Source of the DNA: Alphaproteobacteria bacterium US3C007
Lineage (GTDB): Bacteria > Pseudomonadota > Alphaproteobacteria > Rhodobacterales > Rhodobacteraceae
Reading direction: 5' to 3'
Length of the DNA stretch: 64,000 bases
NCBI GenBank assembly: GCA_034423775.1
Contig: CP139918.1
Location: 1,116,001-1,180,000 of the forward strand
Shown: in pieces, positions 46,894 through 57,900 of the stretch
How positions within the stretch are numbered: the first letter of the stretch is position 1
How the letters are laid out: every line of letters begins with the position of its first letter
The notes under the pieces: generated by a model
What the model saw: only the letters and a program-made list of their open reading frames with translations
Told to the model about the DNA's origin: nothing
Databases searched by the model: none
Made by a program: the position numbers and the translations under genes

Positions 46894-47803
46894 AACTTAA
46901 AATCCGACATAGATCATCTAATTGATCAAGGTCGCCATAAGTAATTGATATTGTTCCTGTTTCTGTTCCATCTACATGTGAAACAAGGACCTTCATACCC
47001 AATCCTACGGATAAATCGGCTTCCAAAGCGCGCGTATCTGCATCCTTTTCCACCAAGTTTCTCGCCTTGGGCTTCGGCTTATCTTTTGGCCCATCAGCTT
47101 GCGCCGCCCGCTTTACAAGCCGCTCAGTCTCGCGCACCGACAACCCTTTTTTCACGACCTGACGCGCGAGGTCTAATTGATCGTCTGACGTAATCAACGC
47201 CCGCGCGTGACCCGTGGTCAATTGCCCTTCCCGCAGATAGGTTAAAATCTCATCGGGAAGGTTTAACAACCGCAAAAGATTGGCAATATGGCTGCGGCTT
47301 TTTCCAAGCGCCTCTGACATTTGTTCTTGCGTGCGCCCAAAACGCTCCATCAAGTTTTTGTAACCCTGCGCCTCTTCAACCGGGTTTAAATCGGCCCGCT
47401 GAATATTTTCGATAATTGCCACTTCCAGCACTTCGGTATCTGAAAATCTACGCAGCACAACGGGTAGCATATGCAATTGCGCAATCTGCGCTGCGCGCCA
47501 TCGACGCTCGCCCGCTACGATCTCAAACTCATCCTCACGCTCTGGGCGTTCGCGCACAATCAACGGCTGAATAATGCCCTTTGCGCGAATAGAATTCGCA
47601 AGATCGTTTAGATTTTCTTCGGTAAAACTGCGGCGCGGCTGATCCGGATTGGGAAATATTTTTTCAATCGGAACATTCATATCACTTTTTAGTGGAAGAG
47701 TATCCGCTGGTTGCCCTTGTTCCGTTGATGTGGAGCCAACATCAGACATTAAAGCTGACAAGCCCCGCCCAAGACCACGAACTTTTCCTTTTTTATCAAC
47801 CAT
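46868..47803 (-). CDS. parB: Chromosome partitioning protein ParB
   Basis: ParB is the CTPase clamp that loads at parS and drives origin segregation. The 311-aa protein has the nuclease-like N-domain (PDQPRRSFTEENLNDLANSIRAKGIIQPLIVR and AGERRWRAAQIAQL), the HTH region (RSHIANLLRLLNLPDEI) and a C-terminal dimerisation domain. Two perfect parS sites lie 1.4 and 3.3 kb away in rsmG and mnmG. It begins directly after parA. Confidence 0.96.
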   Translation of the reverse strand: MVDKKGKVRGLGRGLSALMSDVGSTSTEQGQPADTLPLKSDMNVPIEKIFPNPDQPRRSFTEENLNDLANSIRAKGIIQPLIVRERPEREDEFEIVAGERRWRAAQIAQLHMLPVVLRRFSDTEVLEVAIIENIQRADLNPVEEAQGYKNLMERFGRTQEQMSEALGKSRSHIANLLRLLNLPDEILTYLREGQLTTGHARALITSDDQLDLARQVVKKGLSVRETERLVKRAAQADGPKDKPKPKARNLVEKDADTRALEADLSVGLGMKVLVSHVDGTETGTISITYGDLDQLDDLCRILSSTQQVESK

Positions 47804-48601
47804 TTAAACCTCTTTCACCGGTGCTGTCGCCAGATTGTTTTTCAAAAATTCTTGCGTTAAAGCCCGATAGGCCATAGCCCCTTTTGACAGGCTGTCATAT
47901 TGCAAAACCGGCATAGAAAAGGACGGCGCTTCGCTTAACCGTACATTCCGCGGGATTTTGACTTGGAACACCAATTCACCAAGATTATCACGCGCATCCT
48001 GTTCGACTTGCAGCGACAAATTATTGCGCTGATCAAACATCGTTAAAACAATTCCCTCGATACGCAGGTCTGTATTGGCAGTTTTACGCACTTCACGCAC
48101 GGTTAACATCAACTGGGACAGGCCTTCCAACGCAAAAAACTCACTTTGCAAAGGAATAAGAACCGAATCCGAAGCCACCATCGCGTTCACTGTTAAAAGC
48201 GATAACGATGGCGGGCAATCGATCAGAATGTAATCAAACCCATACGCTATCATGCTGTCTTGCCGCAAAGCATCCAATAAGAGCGAGCTGCGCTTTTCAT
48301 TTGACACCAATTCAAATTCTGCTGAGCTTAGATCAACGGTGGATGGAATAACGCTTAGTCCCTTAATATTAGTATCTAAGATAGCGTCTTTAAGATGAGA
48401 AGGATCGAGCAAAAGATCAAAGATCGTGGTGGTGCGCACGCTTACATCAATCCCTAATCCGGTTGATGCATTACCTTGGGGGTCCAAATCAACAATCAAT
48501 ATTTTCAAACCCGATTCCGCAAGCCCGGCGGCCAGGTTTATTGAGGTGGTTGTTTTGCCAACACCTCCCTTTTGATTGGTAATCGAGATTATCTTAGCCA
48601 T
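47804..48601 (-). CDS. parA: Chromosome partitioning ATPase ParA
   Basis: ParA is the deviant Walker ATPase that moves ParB-parS complexes. From ATG 48601 (MAKIISITNQKGGVGKTTTS) it has 265 aa, with KGGVGKT at 11-17 and DLDPQGNAS after it. A GTG at 48625 in the same frame would overlap the rsmG end; the ATG is preferred because the family starts there. Genes rsmG-parA-parB follow each other closely. Confidence 0.96.
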   Translation of the reverse strand: MAKIISITNQKGGVGKTTTSINLAAGLAESGLKILIVDLDPQGNASTGLGIDVSVRTTTIFDLLLDPSHLKDAILDTNIKGLSVIPSTVDLSSAEFELVSNEKRSSLLLDALRQDSMIAYGFDYILIDCPPSLSLLTVNAMVASDSVLIPLQSEFFALEGLSQLMLTVREVRKTANTDLRIEGIVLTMFDQRNNLSLQVEQDARDNLGELVFQVKIPRNVRLSEAPSFSMPVLQYDSLSKGAMAYRALTQEFLKNNLATAPVKEV

Positions 48602-48605
48602 TTTT

Positions 48606-49241
48606 TTATTCGCTGCGTGGCGCACCTGTCACGTTCCTTACGCTTAATATCACTGCTTCATGGTTGGTTTTACTGATAAAGCGCTCTGCTTGAAATTGCC
48701 AACTTTTTTCAGCCTCTTTTACTTCTTTTGACCAATTTTTACCCTTCATGAATAAGCATTGCGTATTTTCCCCCATGAAAGAATGCGTCATCCTTAACAA
48801 ATCACTCAACTCAGCCAAAGCGCGGGCCGAAATAATATCAGCTTTTAAAGGGCCTACAGCTTCGATACGCTTTGCCTGAACCGTTGCGCTTAATTGCAGC
48901 TCCCGCACAACGGTGCGTATGAATACTGCCTTTCGCTGATCGCTTTCAATCAAGGTCACACGCAACTGTGGATTTAGCTCTTTGGCCAAGATCGCAACAA
49001 CCAACCCTGGCAACCCACCACCACTGCCAATATCAACCCAATGTCTAGCATGCGGTGATGCAAGCGCCATCACCTGAGCAGAATCGCAAATATGGCGGAC
49101 CCACACGTCATCATGCGTGGATTTTGAAATTAAATTTATCCGTGTTGTCCATTTTTCCAATAAGCGTTGATATGCTTTCAACGCGTCATATGTTTCACGT
49201 GAAACATCTAAATCCAAAAAAAGGCTATAATAGTCGGTCAT
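48606..49241 (-). CDS. rsmG: 16S rRNA m7G527 methyltransferase RsmG
   Basis: RsmG (GidB) methylates G527 of 16S rRNA. The 211-aa protein has the SAM motif [21 protein letters not shown] near 68-88 and [17 protein letters not shown]. The N-terminal [12 protein letters not shown] encodes a perfect parS site (49191-49206). It overlaps mnmG (ATGA). Confidence 0.95.
   Translation of the reverse strand: MTDYYSLFLDLDVSRETYDALKAYQRLLEKWTTRINLISKSTHDDVWVRHICDSAQVMALASPHARHWVDIGSGGGLPGLVVAILAKELNPQLRVTLIESDQRKAVFIRTVVRELQLSATVQAKRIEAVGPLKADIISARALAELSDLLRMTHSFMGENTQCLFMKGKNWSKEVKEAEKSWQFQAERFISKTNHEAVILSVRNVTGAPRSE
49191..49206. other. parS site within rsmG
   Basis: TGTTTCACGTGAAACA is the perfect 16-bp palindromic ParB-binding sequence. 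It lies in the first 20 codons of rsmG, where it encodes part of DVSRET. Confidence 0.93.
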
Positions 49242-51109
49242 CCGGCTTTAAGGCGGTTAAACTGGCGCAATTTCGCCAATAATAACATGGTTGCCGCAGG
49301 CGTCATTCCCTCGACCTGTTGGGCTTGGCGCAGGTTCTCGGGCCGGCGATCTGCAAGTTTTCCACGAAGCTCTGATGAGAGACCATCTATATCTGCGTAT
49401 GAAAACCCCTCTGGTATCTTTAACGCCTCATCACGCTGCACGGCGTCAACATCTTTTTTCTGCCGCGCGATATAATTTGAATATAACGCATCGCAGCTCA
49501 GTTGTGCGGCAATATCCGGCTCAATATCGCGCAGATCAGGGGATATAGTGATAAGATCCTCAAACGTTACCTTGGGAAACGACAGAACCTGATATAGCGA
49601 GCGGCGGGAACCATCCTGGGTTACCGCGATACCACCGGCCTGTAATTGAGATGGGGTAAAGCTATCTGCGTGTAATTGCGCCGTGGCCTTTGCCAATTTC
49701 TCTTGTTTCAGCGAGAAGGCCGCATACCGTTCTGAGCCCACACAACCTAATGCGATCCCCTGCGGCGTTAGCCTTTGATCCGCATTATCCGCGCGCAACG
49801 AAAGCCGGAACTCCGCACGCGACGTAAACATGCGATAAGGCTCGCTGACCCCGCGCGAAATAAGATCATCAAGCATCACGCCGATATAGCTGTCACTTCG
49901 CGAAAAACTGGGACCATCACGACCCAAAGCCTGCGCTGCAGCAGATAAACCCGCCACCATGCCTTGCGCCGAAGCCTCTTCATAGCCGGTGGTGCCATTA
50001 ATTTGCCCCGCTAAATACAAACCTGGCACATTGCGCAAAGCCAAAGACATCTCTAGCGATCGCGGATCAACGTAATCATACTCAATCGCATACCCTGGTT
50101 GCGTGATAAGCGCATTTTCTAATCCCGCAATAGAGCGCACATAATCTTCCTGTATATCCTGGGGAAGTGAAGTGGAAATCCCATTTGGATAGATCGTGGC
50201 CACATCCAAACCCTCGGGCTCAAGAAAAATCTGATGCGATGTCTTATCAGCAAACCTGACGATCTTATCTTCGATCGACGGGCAATAACGCGGACCAACT
50301 CCATCTATATGGCCACCATACATCGCAGAACGATCAAGGTTTTTACGAATAATCGCATGTGTCTTTTCATTTGTATGCGTGATACCGCAAGCAATTTGCC
50401 GTGCTGCTGGTTCTTTAGACAAAAACGAAAACAGCGTTGGCACCTCATCGCCAGGCTGGCTTTCCAACCCCTGCCAATCGATTGTCGTTCCATCCAATCG
50501 CGGAGGAGTACCCGTTTTCAAACGCCCCAAAGACAATCCAAATTCATCAATCCGCTGCGCGAGTTTTACCGATGGCTTATCGCCCATTCTGCCGCCTGGC
50601 CGCGCAACATCCCCGATATGAATAATTCCACGTAAAAATGTGCCAGTTGTTAAGATCACTGAGTGCGATCGCAGTTCCGATCCATCCCCCAACACAACAC
50701 CAGATATGTTTGATGGTGCGCCCAATAGATCAACAACCTCACCATTTAATAAGGTAAGGTTTTCTGTTGCCTTTAATTGCGCCTGTATCGCCGCCCGATA
50801 TAGTTTTCGATCCGCCTGCGCACGAGGACCCTGCACCGCTGGCCCTTTGCGACGATTAAGCAAACGAAATTGAATGCCCGCCTGATCTGCCGCTTTACCC
50901 ATAATGCCATCAAGCGCATCCACTTCGCGCACCAGATGCCCCTTACCCAAACCCCCAATCGCAGGGTTACAGGACATCGCACCCAAATCATGCGCAGATA
51001 ATGTTATCAACGCTGTTTGCGCGCCCATACGCGCCGCAGCAGCGGCCGCTTCACAACCAGCATGCCCACCGCCAACAACGATCACATCAAAATGTTTCAC
51101 GTGAAACAC
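49238..51109 (-). CDS. mnmG: tRNA uridine 5-carboxymethylaminomethyl modification enzyme MnmG
   Basis: MnmG (GidA) with MnmE modifies U34 of certain tRNAs using FAD and methylenetetrahydrofolate. The 623-aa protein has [12 protein letters not shown] (11-22), [17 protein letters not shown] and the C-terminal [15 protein letters not shown]. The start is GTG at 51109, and its first codons (FHVKH) are a parS site. It precedes rsmG and follows mnmE by 4 bp. Confidence 0.96.
   Translation of the reverse strand: MFHVKHFDVIVVGGGHAGCEAAAAAARMGAQTALITLSAHDLGAMSCNPAIGGLGKGHLVREVDALDGIMGKAADQAGIQFRLLNRRKGPAVQGPRAQADRKLYRAAIQAQLKATENLTLLNGEVVDLLGAPSNISGVVLGDGSELRSHSVILTTGTFLRGIIHIGDVARPGGRMGDKPSVKLAQRIDEFGLSLGRLKTGTPPRLDGTTIDWQGLESQPGDEVPTLFSFLSKEPAARQIACGITHTNEKTHAIIRKNLDRSAMYGGHIDGVGPRYCPSIEDKIVRFADKTSHQIFLEPEGLDVATIYPNGISTSLPQDIQEDYVRSIAGLENALITQPGYAIEYDYVDPRSLEMSLALRNVPGLYLAGQINGTTGYEEASAQGMVAGLSAAAQALGRDGPSFSRSDSYIGVMLDDLISRGVSEPYRMFTSRAEFRLSLRADNADQRLTPQGIALGCVGSERYAAFSLKQEKLAKATAQLHADSFTPSQLQAGGIAVTQDGSRRSLYQVLSFPKVTFEDLITISPDLRDIEPDIAAQLSCDALYSNYIARQKKDVDAVQRDEALKIPEGFSYADIDGLSSELRGKLADRRPENLRQAQQVEGMTPAATMLLLAKLRQFNRLKAG
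51093..51108. other. parS site at the mnmG start
   Basis: A second perfect TGTTTCACGTGAAACA covers the GTG start codon and the first codons (VFHVKH) of mnmG, about 3.5 kb from the predicted oriC. Confidence 0.93.
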
Positions 51110-51113
51110 TCCA

Positions 51114-52400
51114 TCATTTTCCCAAACAAAAGCTGCTAAAAATTTCGTCTAAAATAGATTCTATCCCAATTCGTCCAATAAGACCATCCATTGCACGGCA
51201 AGCCCGATGCAACTCTTCTGCTGCCAATTCATAAACATCCGGTCCAATTTCTAAAAATAAAAGAGCTTGGTCCATGGCCACAACCGCTTCTTGTAACGCC
51301 TGTTTATGGCGCTCGCGCGTTGCAACACCTGAGGTAGAAGTCTTTTCTTTTAATACAGCTTTGAGATGATCAACAAAACGGTCAATCCCCGCTCCCGTCC
51401 GCCCTGAAATACCACCTTTTTTATCGCCATCATCGCATTTCGCAAGCAACACGATATCATCCGGTGTCATCTCAATCCCCACGGGAACAGCGCCGTCTAG
51501 CGACAATACAGCACGAATATCCGCGGCATTCGCACGCGCTATTGCGCGCTCAACACCCAATTCCTCTATATGATCCGCCGTATTGCGTAACCCGGCCGTA
51601 TCCAACAGCGTAACGGCAAACCCCGCCAAATCCATCCGCACCTCGATTATATCGCGCGTTGTCCCAGCCACATCCGACGTCAACGCTGCCTCACGCCCAG
51701 CCAATGCGTTCAGCAAGGTTGATTTTCCCACATTCGGCTTTCCAACGATTGCCACTTCGAAACCAGCACGCACCCGCTCTGCCATCGAAACTCCCCCAGC
51801 CTCAAACACCAACGCCGCGCGCGTACCCGTTACCAAATCACGCACTTCCGGGGTCACATTCACCGGCACCTCTTCATCGGCAAAATCAATTGTTGCTTCC
51901 AGCAATGCACAGGCCCGTACCAGATCCAACCGCCACTGCGCAGCACGCTGTCCCAGCTCGCCTGACAACACCCTTAAAGCTTGGCGCCGCTGCGCTTCAG
52001 TTTCAGCATCAATCAGATCAGCCAAACCTTCAACCTGTGTCATGTCCAAACGGCCATTTTCCAGCGCGCGCCGCGTAAACTCACCCGGCTCAGCCATCCT
52101 AACGCTGGGCTGCCTGCAACACGCCGCAAGAACCGCTGAAACAACGGCTAGGCTACCGTGACAAGCCAATTCAACGATATCCTCACCAGTGAAGCTTTTT
52201 GGGGCTGAAAACCACGTGACCAACCCGCTATCGAGCGCTGCCCCCTGCCCGTCAGTAATCTGCCGTAACACAGACACCCGCGGTGCTCCCAGCTTTCCAG
52301 CCAACGCACCAGCGCAATTACAAGCCTGCGGTCCCGATAATCTGATCACAGATATACCAGCTTTCCCATGACCCGATGCCAAGGCGACGATCGTATCCAT
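51114..52400 (-). CDS. mnmE: tRNA modification GTPase MnmE
   Basis: MnmE is the GTPase partner of MnmG. The 428-aa protein has an N-terminal formyl-THF-binding domain, the G1 motif GKPNVGKS (220-227), the G3 motif DTAGL and the C-terminal FCLGK with the essential Cys. Length is slightly short for the family but all motifs are present. Confidence 0.96.
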   Translation of the reverse strand: MDTIVALASGHGKAGISVIRLSGPQACNCAGALAGKLGAPRVSVLRQITDGQGAALDSGLVTWFSAPKSFTGEDIVELACHGSLAVVSAVLAACCRQPSVRMAEPGEFTRRALENGRLDMTQVEGLADLIDAETEAQRRQALRVLSGELGQRAAQWRLDLVRACALLEATIDFADEEVPVNVTPEVRDLVTGTRAALVFEAGGVSMAERVRAGFEVAIVGKPNVGKSTLLNALAGREAALTSDVAGTTRDIIEVRMDLAGFAVTLLDTAGLRNTADHIEELGVERAIARANAADIRAVLSLDGAVPVGIEMTPDDIVLLAKCDDGDKKGGISGRTGAGIDRFVDHLKAVLKEKTSTSGVATRERHKQALQEAVVAMDQALLFLEIGPDVYELAAEELHRACRAMDGLIGRIGIESILDEIFSSFCLGK

Positions 52401-52421
52401 TGGGCCTACACCCCGAAACAG

Positions 52422-53693
52422 TTAAGAATTCATTGAATCGAAGAAATCAGAATTAGATTTTGTTTGCTTGAGTTTCGAGATTAAAAACTCAACAGCATCC
52501 GTTGTTCCCATGGGGTTCAGAATACGCCGCAACACAAAAGTTTTCTGAAGATCTATCTTATCAACCAGCAGCTCTTCTTTTCGCGTACCAGATTTCAAAA
52601 TATCCAACGCAGGGAAAACGCGCTTATCCGCAACTTTCCGATCCAAAACAATTTCAGAATTACCCGTTCCTTTAAATTCTTCGAAAATCACTTCGTCCAT
52701 CCGGCTTCCCGTATCAATCAAAGCGGTTGAGATAATCGTTAATGAACCCCCCTCTTCGATGTTACGCGCAGCCCCAAAGAACCGCTTTGGGCGTTGCAAC
52801 GCGTTCGCATCGACACCGCCGGTCAATACCTTGCCCGAAGATGGAATGACCGTGTTGAAAGCCCGCCCTAAACGGGTAATCGAATCCAGCAGGATCACCA
52901 CGTCACGTTTGTGTTCCACAAGGCGCTTGGCTTTTTCGATAACCATTTCCGACACTGCAACATGCCGCGTTGCTGGTTCATCAAAGGTGGATGATACAAC
53001 CTCACCCTTCACAGACCGTTGCATATCCGTAACTTCTTCCGGACGTTCATCAATCAACAAAACGATCAAGTAACATTCAGGGTGATTTTGTTCGATACTG
53101 GTCGCTATATTTTGCAACAATACCGTTTTACCCGTGCGCGGCGGTGCTACGATCAAAGACCGTTGACCTTTGCCAATCGGCGCAACTAAATCGATAATGC
53201 GCGCAGATTTATCCTTCGCTGTTGGATCTGCCAACTCCATCGTCAAACGTTCATCCGGATACAGCGGTGTAAGATTGTCAAAAGCAATTTTATGACGGGC
53301 TTTTTCAGGCTCTTCAAAATTAATTTTGAACGCATTAACCAATGCAAAATAACGTTCATTTTCTTCGGGTGCTTTAATCACCCCTTCGATCGTGTCACCC
53401 GTGCGCAATGCAAATTTTCGGATCATGTCTGGCGATACATAAATATCGTCTGGACCAGGCAAATAATTCGCTTCAGGTGACCGCAAAAACCCAAAACCAT
53501 CCTGCAAAACTTCCAACACGCCGTCGCCCGCAACTTCCCATCCCTCATCCGCGCGCACGCTCAGAATTTGGAACATCATTTCGCCTTTACGCATCGTTGA
53601 TGCGTTTTCAATTTCCAGCTCTTCGGCCAAAGCCACTAAATCTTTTGGACTTTTACGTTTCAAATCGGAAAGGTTCAGCCGTTCGACCGCCAT
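52422..53693 (-). CDS. rho: Transcription termination factor Rho
   Basis: Rho is the hexameric RNA helicase that ends transcription. The 423-aa protein has the N-terminal helical domain ([20 protein letters not shown]), the RNA-binding cold-shock-like domain ([22 protein letters not shown]), Walker A APPRTGKT (183-190) and the Q/R-loop region [13 protein letters not shown]. It lies between hemJ and mnmE, the usual alphaproteobacterial origin-flanking order. Confidence 0.97.
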   Translation of the reverse strand: MAVERLNLSDLKRKSPKDLVALAEELEIENASTMRKGEMMFQILSVRADEGWEVAGDGVLEVLQDGFGFLRSPEANYLPGPDDIYVSPDMIRKFALRTGDTIEGVIKAPEENERYFALVNAFKINFEEPEKARHKIAFDNLTPLYPDERLTMELADPTAKDKSARIIDLVAPIGKGQRSLIVAPPRTGKTVLLQNIATSIEQNHPECYLIVLLIDERPEEVTDMQRSVKGEVVSSTFDEPATRHVAVSEMVIEKAKRLVEHKRDVVILLDSITRLGRAFNTVIPSSGKVLTGGVDANALQRPKRFFGAARNIEEGGSLTIISTALIDTGSRMDEVIFEEFKGTGNSEIVLDRKVADKRVFPALDILKSGTRKEELLVDKIDLQKTFVLRRILNPMGTTDAVEFLISKLKQTKSNSDFFDSMNS

Positions 53694-53798
53694 AATATAC
53701 CTCTGATTGCGGTTTTGACCGCGTTATGTCTGTTTACAGGAAAAAGCGCCCGGACGGGCTGAAAATTGCTTACTCTAATTTTTTGTAGAATTAAACCG

Positions 53799-54248
53799 TT
53801 AAAATTTGACAATCACTGAAACCACGATCGCGATCATTAAAACAGTTGGGACTTCGTTCATCATTCGATAATATCGACCAGTTCTTAAAGATTGACCAGA
53901 TTCAAACAATTCACAATGATCAGCGCACCATTTGTGAAACCAAGTCATACCAAGAATGCTTACAAATTTTACCCATACCCAGGCCATTGACCAATCAATA
54001 ATGCCAGGAATAAGCACCATCAAAAGACCACAGATCCAAGTTAGAATCATTGCTGGTCGCATAATAAACCTAAGCAGTTTTCTTTCCATAATTTGAAACG
54101 TTGCATCCAGAATATCGCCCTTTTCTGCGCGTTCACTATGATACACGAATATTCTAGGTAAGTAGAACAAGCCGGCCATCCATGAGATAACCGCCAAAAT
54201 ATGAATTGATTTTATCCAAAGATAAGAATTGCTTAAAAAATCAATCAT
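53799..54248 (-). CDS. hemJ: Protoporphyrinogen IX oxidase HemJ
   Basis: HemJ oxidises protoporphyrinogen IX to protoporphyrin IX, the branch point of haem and bacteriochlorophyll. The protein (149 aa from ATG 54248) has four membrane helices and conserved YLWIKSIHILAVISWMAGLFYLPRIFVYH and W(V)KFVSILGMTWFH segments. A TTG at 54269 would add seven residues, but GGGG stands five bases before the ATG. It borders oriC and supplies the substrate for BchHDI. Confidence 0.92.
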   Translation of the reverse strand: MIDFLSNSYLWIKSIHILAVISWMAGLFYLPRIFVYHSERAEKGDILDATFQIMERKLLRFIMRPAMILTWICGLLMVLIPGIIDWSMAWVWVKFVSILGMTWFHKWCADHCELFESGQSLRTGRYYRMMNEVPTVLMIAIVVSVIVKF

Positions 54249-54269
54249 GTTTTCCCCAATTTTAGGCAA

Positions 54270-54617
54270 GTCTATTTAATAAAGAAATATAGATAGAAAG
54301 GAAGTAGGATATGTAGGTAGGCCTGTTTTTGTGGATCAAATTTTTTCCTATTATTTATCCACAGGACAAAAAACATGAGGAAAAAAATTGTGATATATTT
54401 TATATTTAAAACAAATACTTAAATAAAAAAATTAATATATTTTTGTCTTAAATTGATTATCCACAGTTTAAGTAAAGACAAACTTATCCTTTTCCACATT
54501 GTATATTTATATGCTATTGTTACTTTTATACTTTAATTGGCAAAGATTTTTGTTTTCCGGTGTTTGTGCGGTAATTTCACCGCATTATTCACCTGGTTTT
54601 TGGACGGGTTATCCACA
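54270..54617. other. Chromosomal replication origin (oriC)
   Basis: This AT-rich region of about 350 bp holds three perfect DnaA boxes TTATCCACA on the plus strand (54355-54363, 54457-54465, 54609-54617). Near matches are TTTTCCACA (54490-54498) and, on minus, TGTGGATCA (54330-54338). Between the first two perfect boxes are three adjacent 13-nt AT-rich units each starting TTAA (54406-54444), a likely unwinding element. The last box overlaps the maf start codon. The setting, hemJ-oriC-maf with parAB and parS nearby, is typical for alphaproteobacteria. dnaA itself is not in the window. Confidence 0.9.
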
Positions 54618-55216
54618 TGCGACCTTCTCTTATTTTGGCTTCTTCATCTACTTCACGTGCAACATTGTTGCGTAATGCGGGTGTTGCGTTTGAAGCATAC
54701 CCCCCACGACTCGATGAACAAATGATAAAAGAAAGCATGATTTCTGAAAATCTATCCTGCCGGGATATGGCGGATCATTTGGCAGAACTGAAAGCATCAA
54801 AGGTTGCTTCAAAATTTCCAAACTCATTTATCATTGGATCCGATCAAATTTTGGAATTTCAGGGACAAGTGATTTCAAAACCACACAGCAAAACAGAGCT
54901 TTTTGCACAATTACAGGCGTTTCAAAACAAAACTCATAAATTGTTTACCGCCGCTGTCATTTGTCATGAAACGCGCCCAATCTGGCGGCATATTTCAAAG
55001 GTAGATGTTTCTTTCAGACCATTATCGGATGAGGTTATTAACGCATATATCGATCGATTTTGGGATCATATCCAATATTGTGTTGGGGGATACAGGCTTG
55101 AAGCTGAAGGCGTACAACTGATCCGTAGAATCAATGGTGACTATTTCAGTGTTTTAGGGTTACCTTTATTAGAAGTGCTTAATTTCTTGTCACTCAGAGG
55201 GGATTTCTCAACATGA
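54617..55216 (+). CDS. maf: Maf-family nucleoside triphosphate pyrophosphatase
   Basis: Maf proteins hydrolyse modified or canonical NTPs, preventing misincorporation. The 199-aa protein has SLILASSSTSRATLLRNAGV (4-23) and IIGSDQILEFQG midway (family SDQ motif). Its ATG is part of a DnaA box, and the Shine-Dalgarno sequence is weak. It overlaps aroE by 4 bp. Confidence 0.92.
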   Translation: MRPSLILASSSTSRATLLRNAGVAFEAYPPRLDEQMIKESMISENLSCRDMADHLAELKASKVASKFPNSFIIGSDQILEFQGQVISKPHSKTELFAQLQAFQNKTHKLFTAAVICHETRPIWRHISKVDVSFRPLSDEVINAYIDRFWDHIQYCVGGYRLEAEGVQLIRRINGDYFSVLGLPLLEVLNFLSLRGDFST

Positions 55217-56046
55217 CGGTGTCAAAAATACCTTTGGTAGCCGTGATTGGTCATCCGATTTCCCATTCAAAATCTCCACGGTTACATGGTAATTGGCTGA
55301 AAAAACTAGGGCTTGCGGGCTATTATATACCGGTCGATATTGAACCCGCCGATTTTGCGCATGTGCTTAAAATGATGCCAAAAATGGGTTTTGTGGGTGC
55401 CAATGTTACGATTCCGCACAAACACCTTGCTTTAACGCATGCCGATCACGTTTCCGATCGTGCGGCATTAATCGGAGCTGCAAATACATTATCGTTCAGT
55501 GAGGATGGAAAAATCTACGCGGATAATACAGATGGATATGGATTCATAGAAAACATCAAAGATCATCAACCAAATTGGAATGCAGCGTCTGGCCCAGCGC
55601 TGGTTTTGGGCGCTGGCGGAGCCTCGCGCGCTGTATTATCGGCGTTGATAGAGGCCGGAGCTCCCGAAATATATTTGTCGAATAGAACGCGTGCCAGGGC
55701 GGATCAGTTGAAAACCGATCTTGGGGCAAGGATTCACGTTCTGGATTGGTCAAAAGCGTCTGAAATCTTGGATGGCATTGATCTTATGGTGAATACGACA
55801 TCTTTGGGCATGGTGGGAAAGCCAGATTTATCATTAAGCTTGAAAAACCTTACCTCTAAAACATTGGTAACAGATCTTGTCTACACGCCCCTCGAAACCG
55901 ATTTATTAAAGCAAGCAAACGCAATTGGATGCCCCGTGGTAGATGGTTTGGGAATGTTAATTCATCAAGCGGTACCGGGTTTTGAGCGGTGGTTTGGTAA
56001 AAAGCCAACCGTTGATCAAGAAACGCGCAATTTATTATTATCATGA
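55213..56046 (+). CDS. aroE: Shikimate dehydrogenase
   Basis: AroE reduces 3-dehydroshikimate with NADPH. The 277-aa protein has GHPISHSKSPRLHGNWL (substrate site), GANVTIPHK with the catalytic Lys, ADNTDGYGF and the dinucleotide loop LVLGAGGASRAVLSAL. It is coupled to maf and coaE by ATGA overlaps. Confidence 0.96.
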   Translation: MTVSKIPLVAVIGHPISHSKSPRLHGNWLKKLGLAGYYIPVDIEPADFAHVLKMMPKMGFVGANVTIPHKHLALTHADHVSDRAALIGAANTLSFSEDGKIYADNTDGYGFIENIKDHQPNWNAASGPALVLGAGGASRAVLSALIEAGAPEIYLSNRTRARADQLKTDLGARIHVLDWSKASEILDGIDLMVNTTSLGMVGKPDLSLSLKNLTSKTLVTDLVYTPLETDLLKQANAIGCPVVDGLGMLIHQAVPGFERWFGKKPTVDQETRNLLLS

Positions 56047-56633
56047 GTTTTTTGTTAGGTCTTACAGGATCTATAGGAATGGGAAAATCCACAACAGCAG
56101 GATTTTTCAAAGATGCTGGTTGTGATGTTTGGGATGCTGATGCAGCAGTGCATCGTCTTTATGCAAAACAAGGCGCCGCGGTGGCATCTTTGTCAAACCT
56201 ATTTCCAAAAGCACTGATTGAGGGTGCGATTTCAAGGCAGGTGTTAAAGCATGAATTGCAAAAAAACCCTGATTTGATTGGGCAGCTTGAAGCGATCGTT
56301 CACCCGCTTGTGGCGCAGGATCGACAAAACTTTATAGACTCAGCCCAATCAGATATTTTGGTATTTGATATTCCACTGCTTTTTGAAACCGGCGCAGATG
56401 CCCATATGAACGCGGTAATTTGCGTGACTATCGATGAAGAAGAGCAAAAGAAACGGGTGCTGGACCGCGCAACGATGAGCGAAAAAATGTTTGAGCAAAT
56501 TAAATCGCGCCAATGGTCAAATTCTAGAAAATGCGAAAAAGCAGATTTTGTAATTCTAACAGACACGCTGGAACATGTGCATGTCCAAGTGGATAATTTA
56601 GTGGCAAAATTAAGGGCGGTTAAGGATGCGTGA
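56043..56633 (+). CDS. coaE: Dephospho-CoA kinase
   Basis: CoaE performs the last step of CoA synthesis. The 196-aa protein has the P-loop [12 protein letters not shown] (6-17), [12 protein letters not shown] and [13 protein letters not shown]. It lies in the maf-aroE-coaE-dnaQ unit common near alphaproteobacterial origins. Confidence 0.95.
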   Translation: MSFLLGLTGSIGMGKSTTAGFFKDAGCDVWDADAAVHRLYAKQGAAVASLSNLFPKALIEGAISRQVLKHELQKNPDLIGQLEAIVHPLVAQDRQNFIDSAQSDILVFDIPLLFETGADAHMNAVICVTIDEEEQKKRVLDRATMSEKMFEQIKSRQWSNSRKCEKADFVILTDTLEHVHVQVDNLVAKLRAVKDA

Positions 56634-57339
56634 AATTGTTTTGGATACTGAAACCACGGGCCTGGATCCCAATCAAGGAGACCGAATTGTTGAAATAGGT
56701 GCCGTGGAATTATGGAACCATATTCCAACCGGAAAAACCTATCATCAATATATTAATCCCGAACGCAACATGCCCAATGAAGCCTTTCAAGTGCATGGTT
56801 TAGGGGATGATTTTTTGCGCGATAAGCCTGTATTTTCGAGTATCGCATCCGATTTTGTTGAATTTATCGCTGATTCTAAGTTGGTGATTCATAATGCCAG
56901 CTTTGATATGCGGTTTTTAAACGCTGAACTCTCATGGGTGAAACGACCACAAATCCCATTAGAGCGCGCCTTAGACACTTTGGCCATTGCGCGGAAAAAA
57001 TTTCCTGGATCACCGGCATCCTTAGATGCGCTGTGCCGCCGTTTTGGGATTGATAACAATGCCCGCACGCTGCATGGCGCTTTGCTCGATTCTGAAATAC
57101 TGGCTGAGGTTTATCTTGAGCTTATTGGCGGCAGACAGCCCGATTTTATGCTCTCTGCTCAAGCGACAACCGCAACCGAACACGCAGGCACGGATCGGCA
57201 TGTTTCAGGATCAAAGCAGCGCTTAAAGCCGCTTGCCCCCCGGGTAAGTGATGCAGAGAAAAAAGCCCATCTTGAAATGGTTGCAACCCTAGGGGATCAA
57301 GCGATGTGGCGTGATCATATTTGGAAAGAGCAAACCTAG
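56626..57339 (+). CDS. dnaQ: DNA polymerase III epsilon subunit (proofreading exonuclease)
   Basis: DnaQ is the 3'-5' exonuclease of DNA polymerase III. The 237-aa protein has Exo [13 protein letters not shown] (4-15), Exo [15 protein letters not shown] and Exo III with [15 protein letters not shown]. It overlaps coaE by 8 bp and the convergent secB by 4 bp. Confidence 0.95.
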   Translation: MREIVLDTETTGLDPNQGDRIVEIGAVELWNHIPTGKTYHQYINPERNMPNEAFQVHGLGDDFLRDKPVFSSIASDFVEFIADSKLVIHNASFDMRFLNAELSWVKRPQIPLERALDTLAIARKKFPGSPASLDALCRRFGIDNNARTLHGALLDSEILAEVYLELIGGRQPDFMLSAQATTATEHAGTDRHVSGSKQRLKPLAPRVSDAEKKAHLEMVATLGDQAMWRDHIWKEQT

Positions 57340-57818
57340 TTTTTGGTTTCTTCAGACGCGGCTTCGGTTTGGCGGCGCAACGCTTCGCTTCTGTAAAGCT
57401 GCATGAAATCAATGGTTTCTAGGTTAAGCGCTGGAAATCCGCCATCTTGTGTAAGATCGCTAACCACGCGTCGCAAGAATGGGAAGATCATCCGCGGACA
57501 CTCAATCATAAGAAATGGATGCAGTTGTTCATCTGGAACGCCGGTCACGGTAAACACGCCCGCATATTCGATTTCTAGCAAAAAAAGCTGGTCATTCGTG
57601 TCTTTGGATTTTGAATCAATATTTAATTTGATGACTGTTTCATATTGATCGGTAACCGAGCGTTTACGTGCGTCTAATTTCACCTGTATTTGAATATCAG
57701 GTGTAACATCACCGGAGACGCCTTTTTGGGCAAGAATGTTTTCGAACGATAAGTCTCGAATATATTGCGCCAGTACGTTTACAGAGGGCTGCGCTGGTTG
57801 TGATGTCTCTTCTGCCAT
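57336..57818 (-). CDS. secB: Protein export chaperone SecB
   Basis: SecB keeps preproteins unfolded for SecA. The 160-aa protein has the family pattern [13 protein letters not shown] near residue 16, [12 protein letters not shown] midway and [27 protein letters not shown] in the second half. It has a monocistronic look, with dnaQ converging on it. Confidence 0.95.
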   Translation of the reverse strand: MAEETSQPAQPSVNVLAQYIRDLSFENILAQKGVSGDVTPDIQIQVKLDARKRSVTDQYETVIKLNIDSKSKDTNDQLFLLEIEYAGVFTVTGVPDEQLHPFLMIECPRMIFPFLRRVVSDLTQDGGFPALNLETIDFMQLYRSEALRRQTEAASEETKN

Positions 57819-57900
57819 GTCGGAATCCTTGAAAAATTATGTCGCGATTGCCTAGCAGTTTGCAGCAGTGGCCTCAATGGCGCATTGCGTTGTTGTAGGG

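Noticed and set aside
54406..54435. TTAA repeats in oriC as CtrA boxes
   Set aside because: CtrA needs TTAA-N7-TTAA; here the spacing is N9 both times, better explained as 13-mer repeats.
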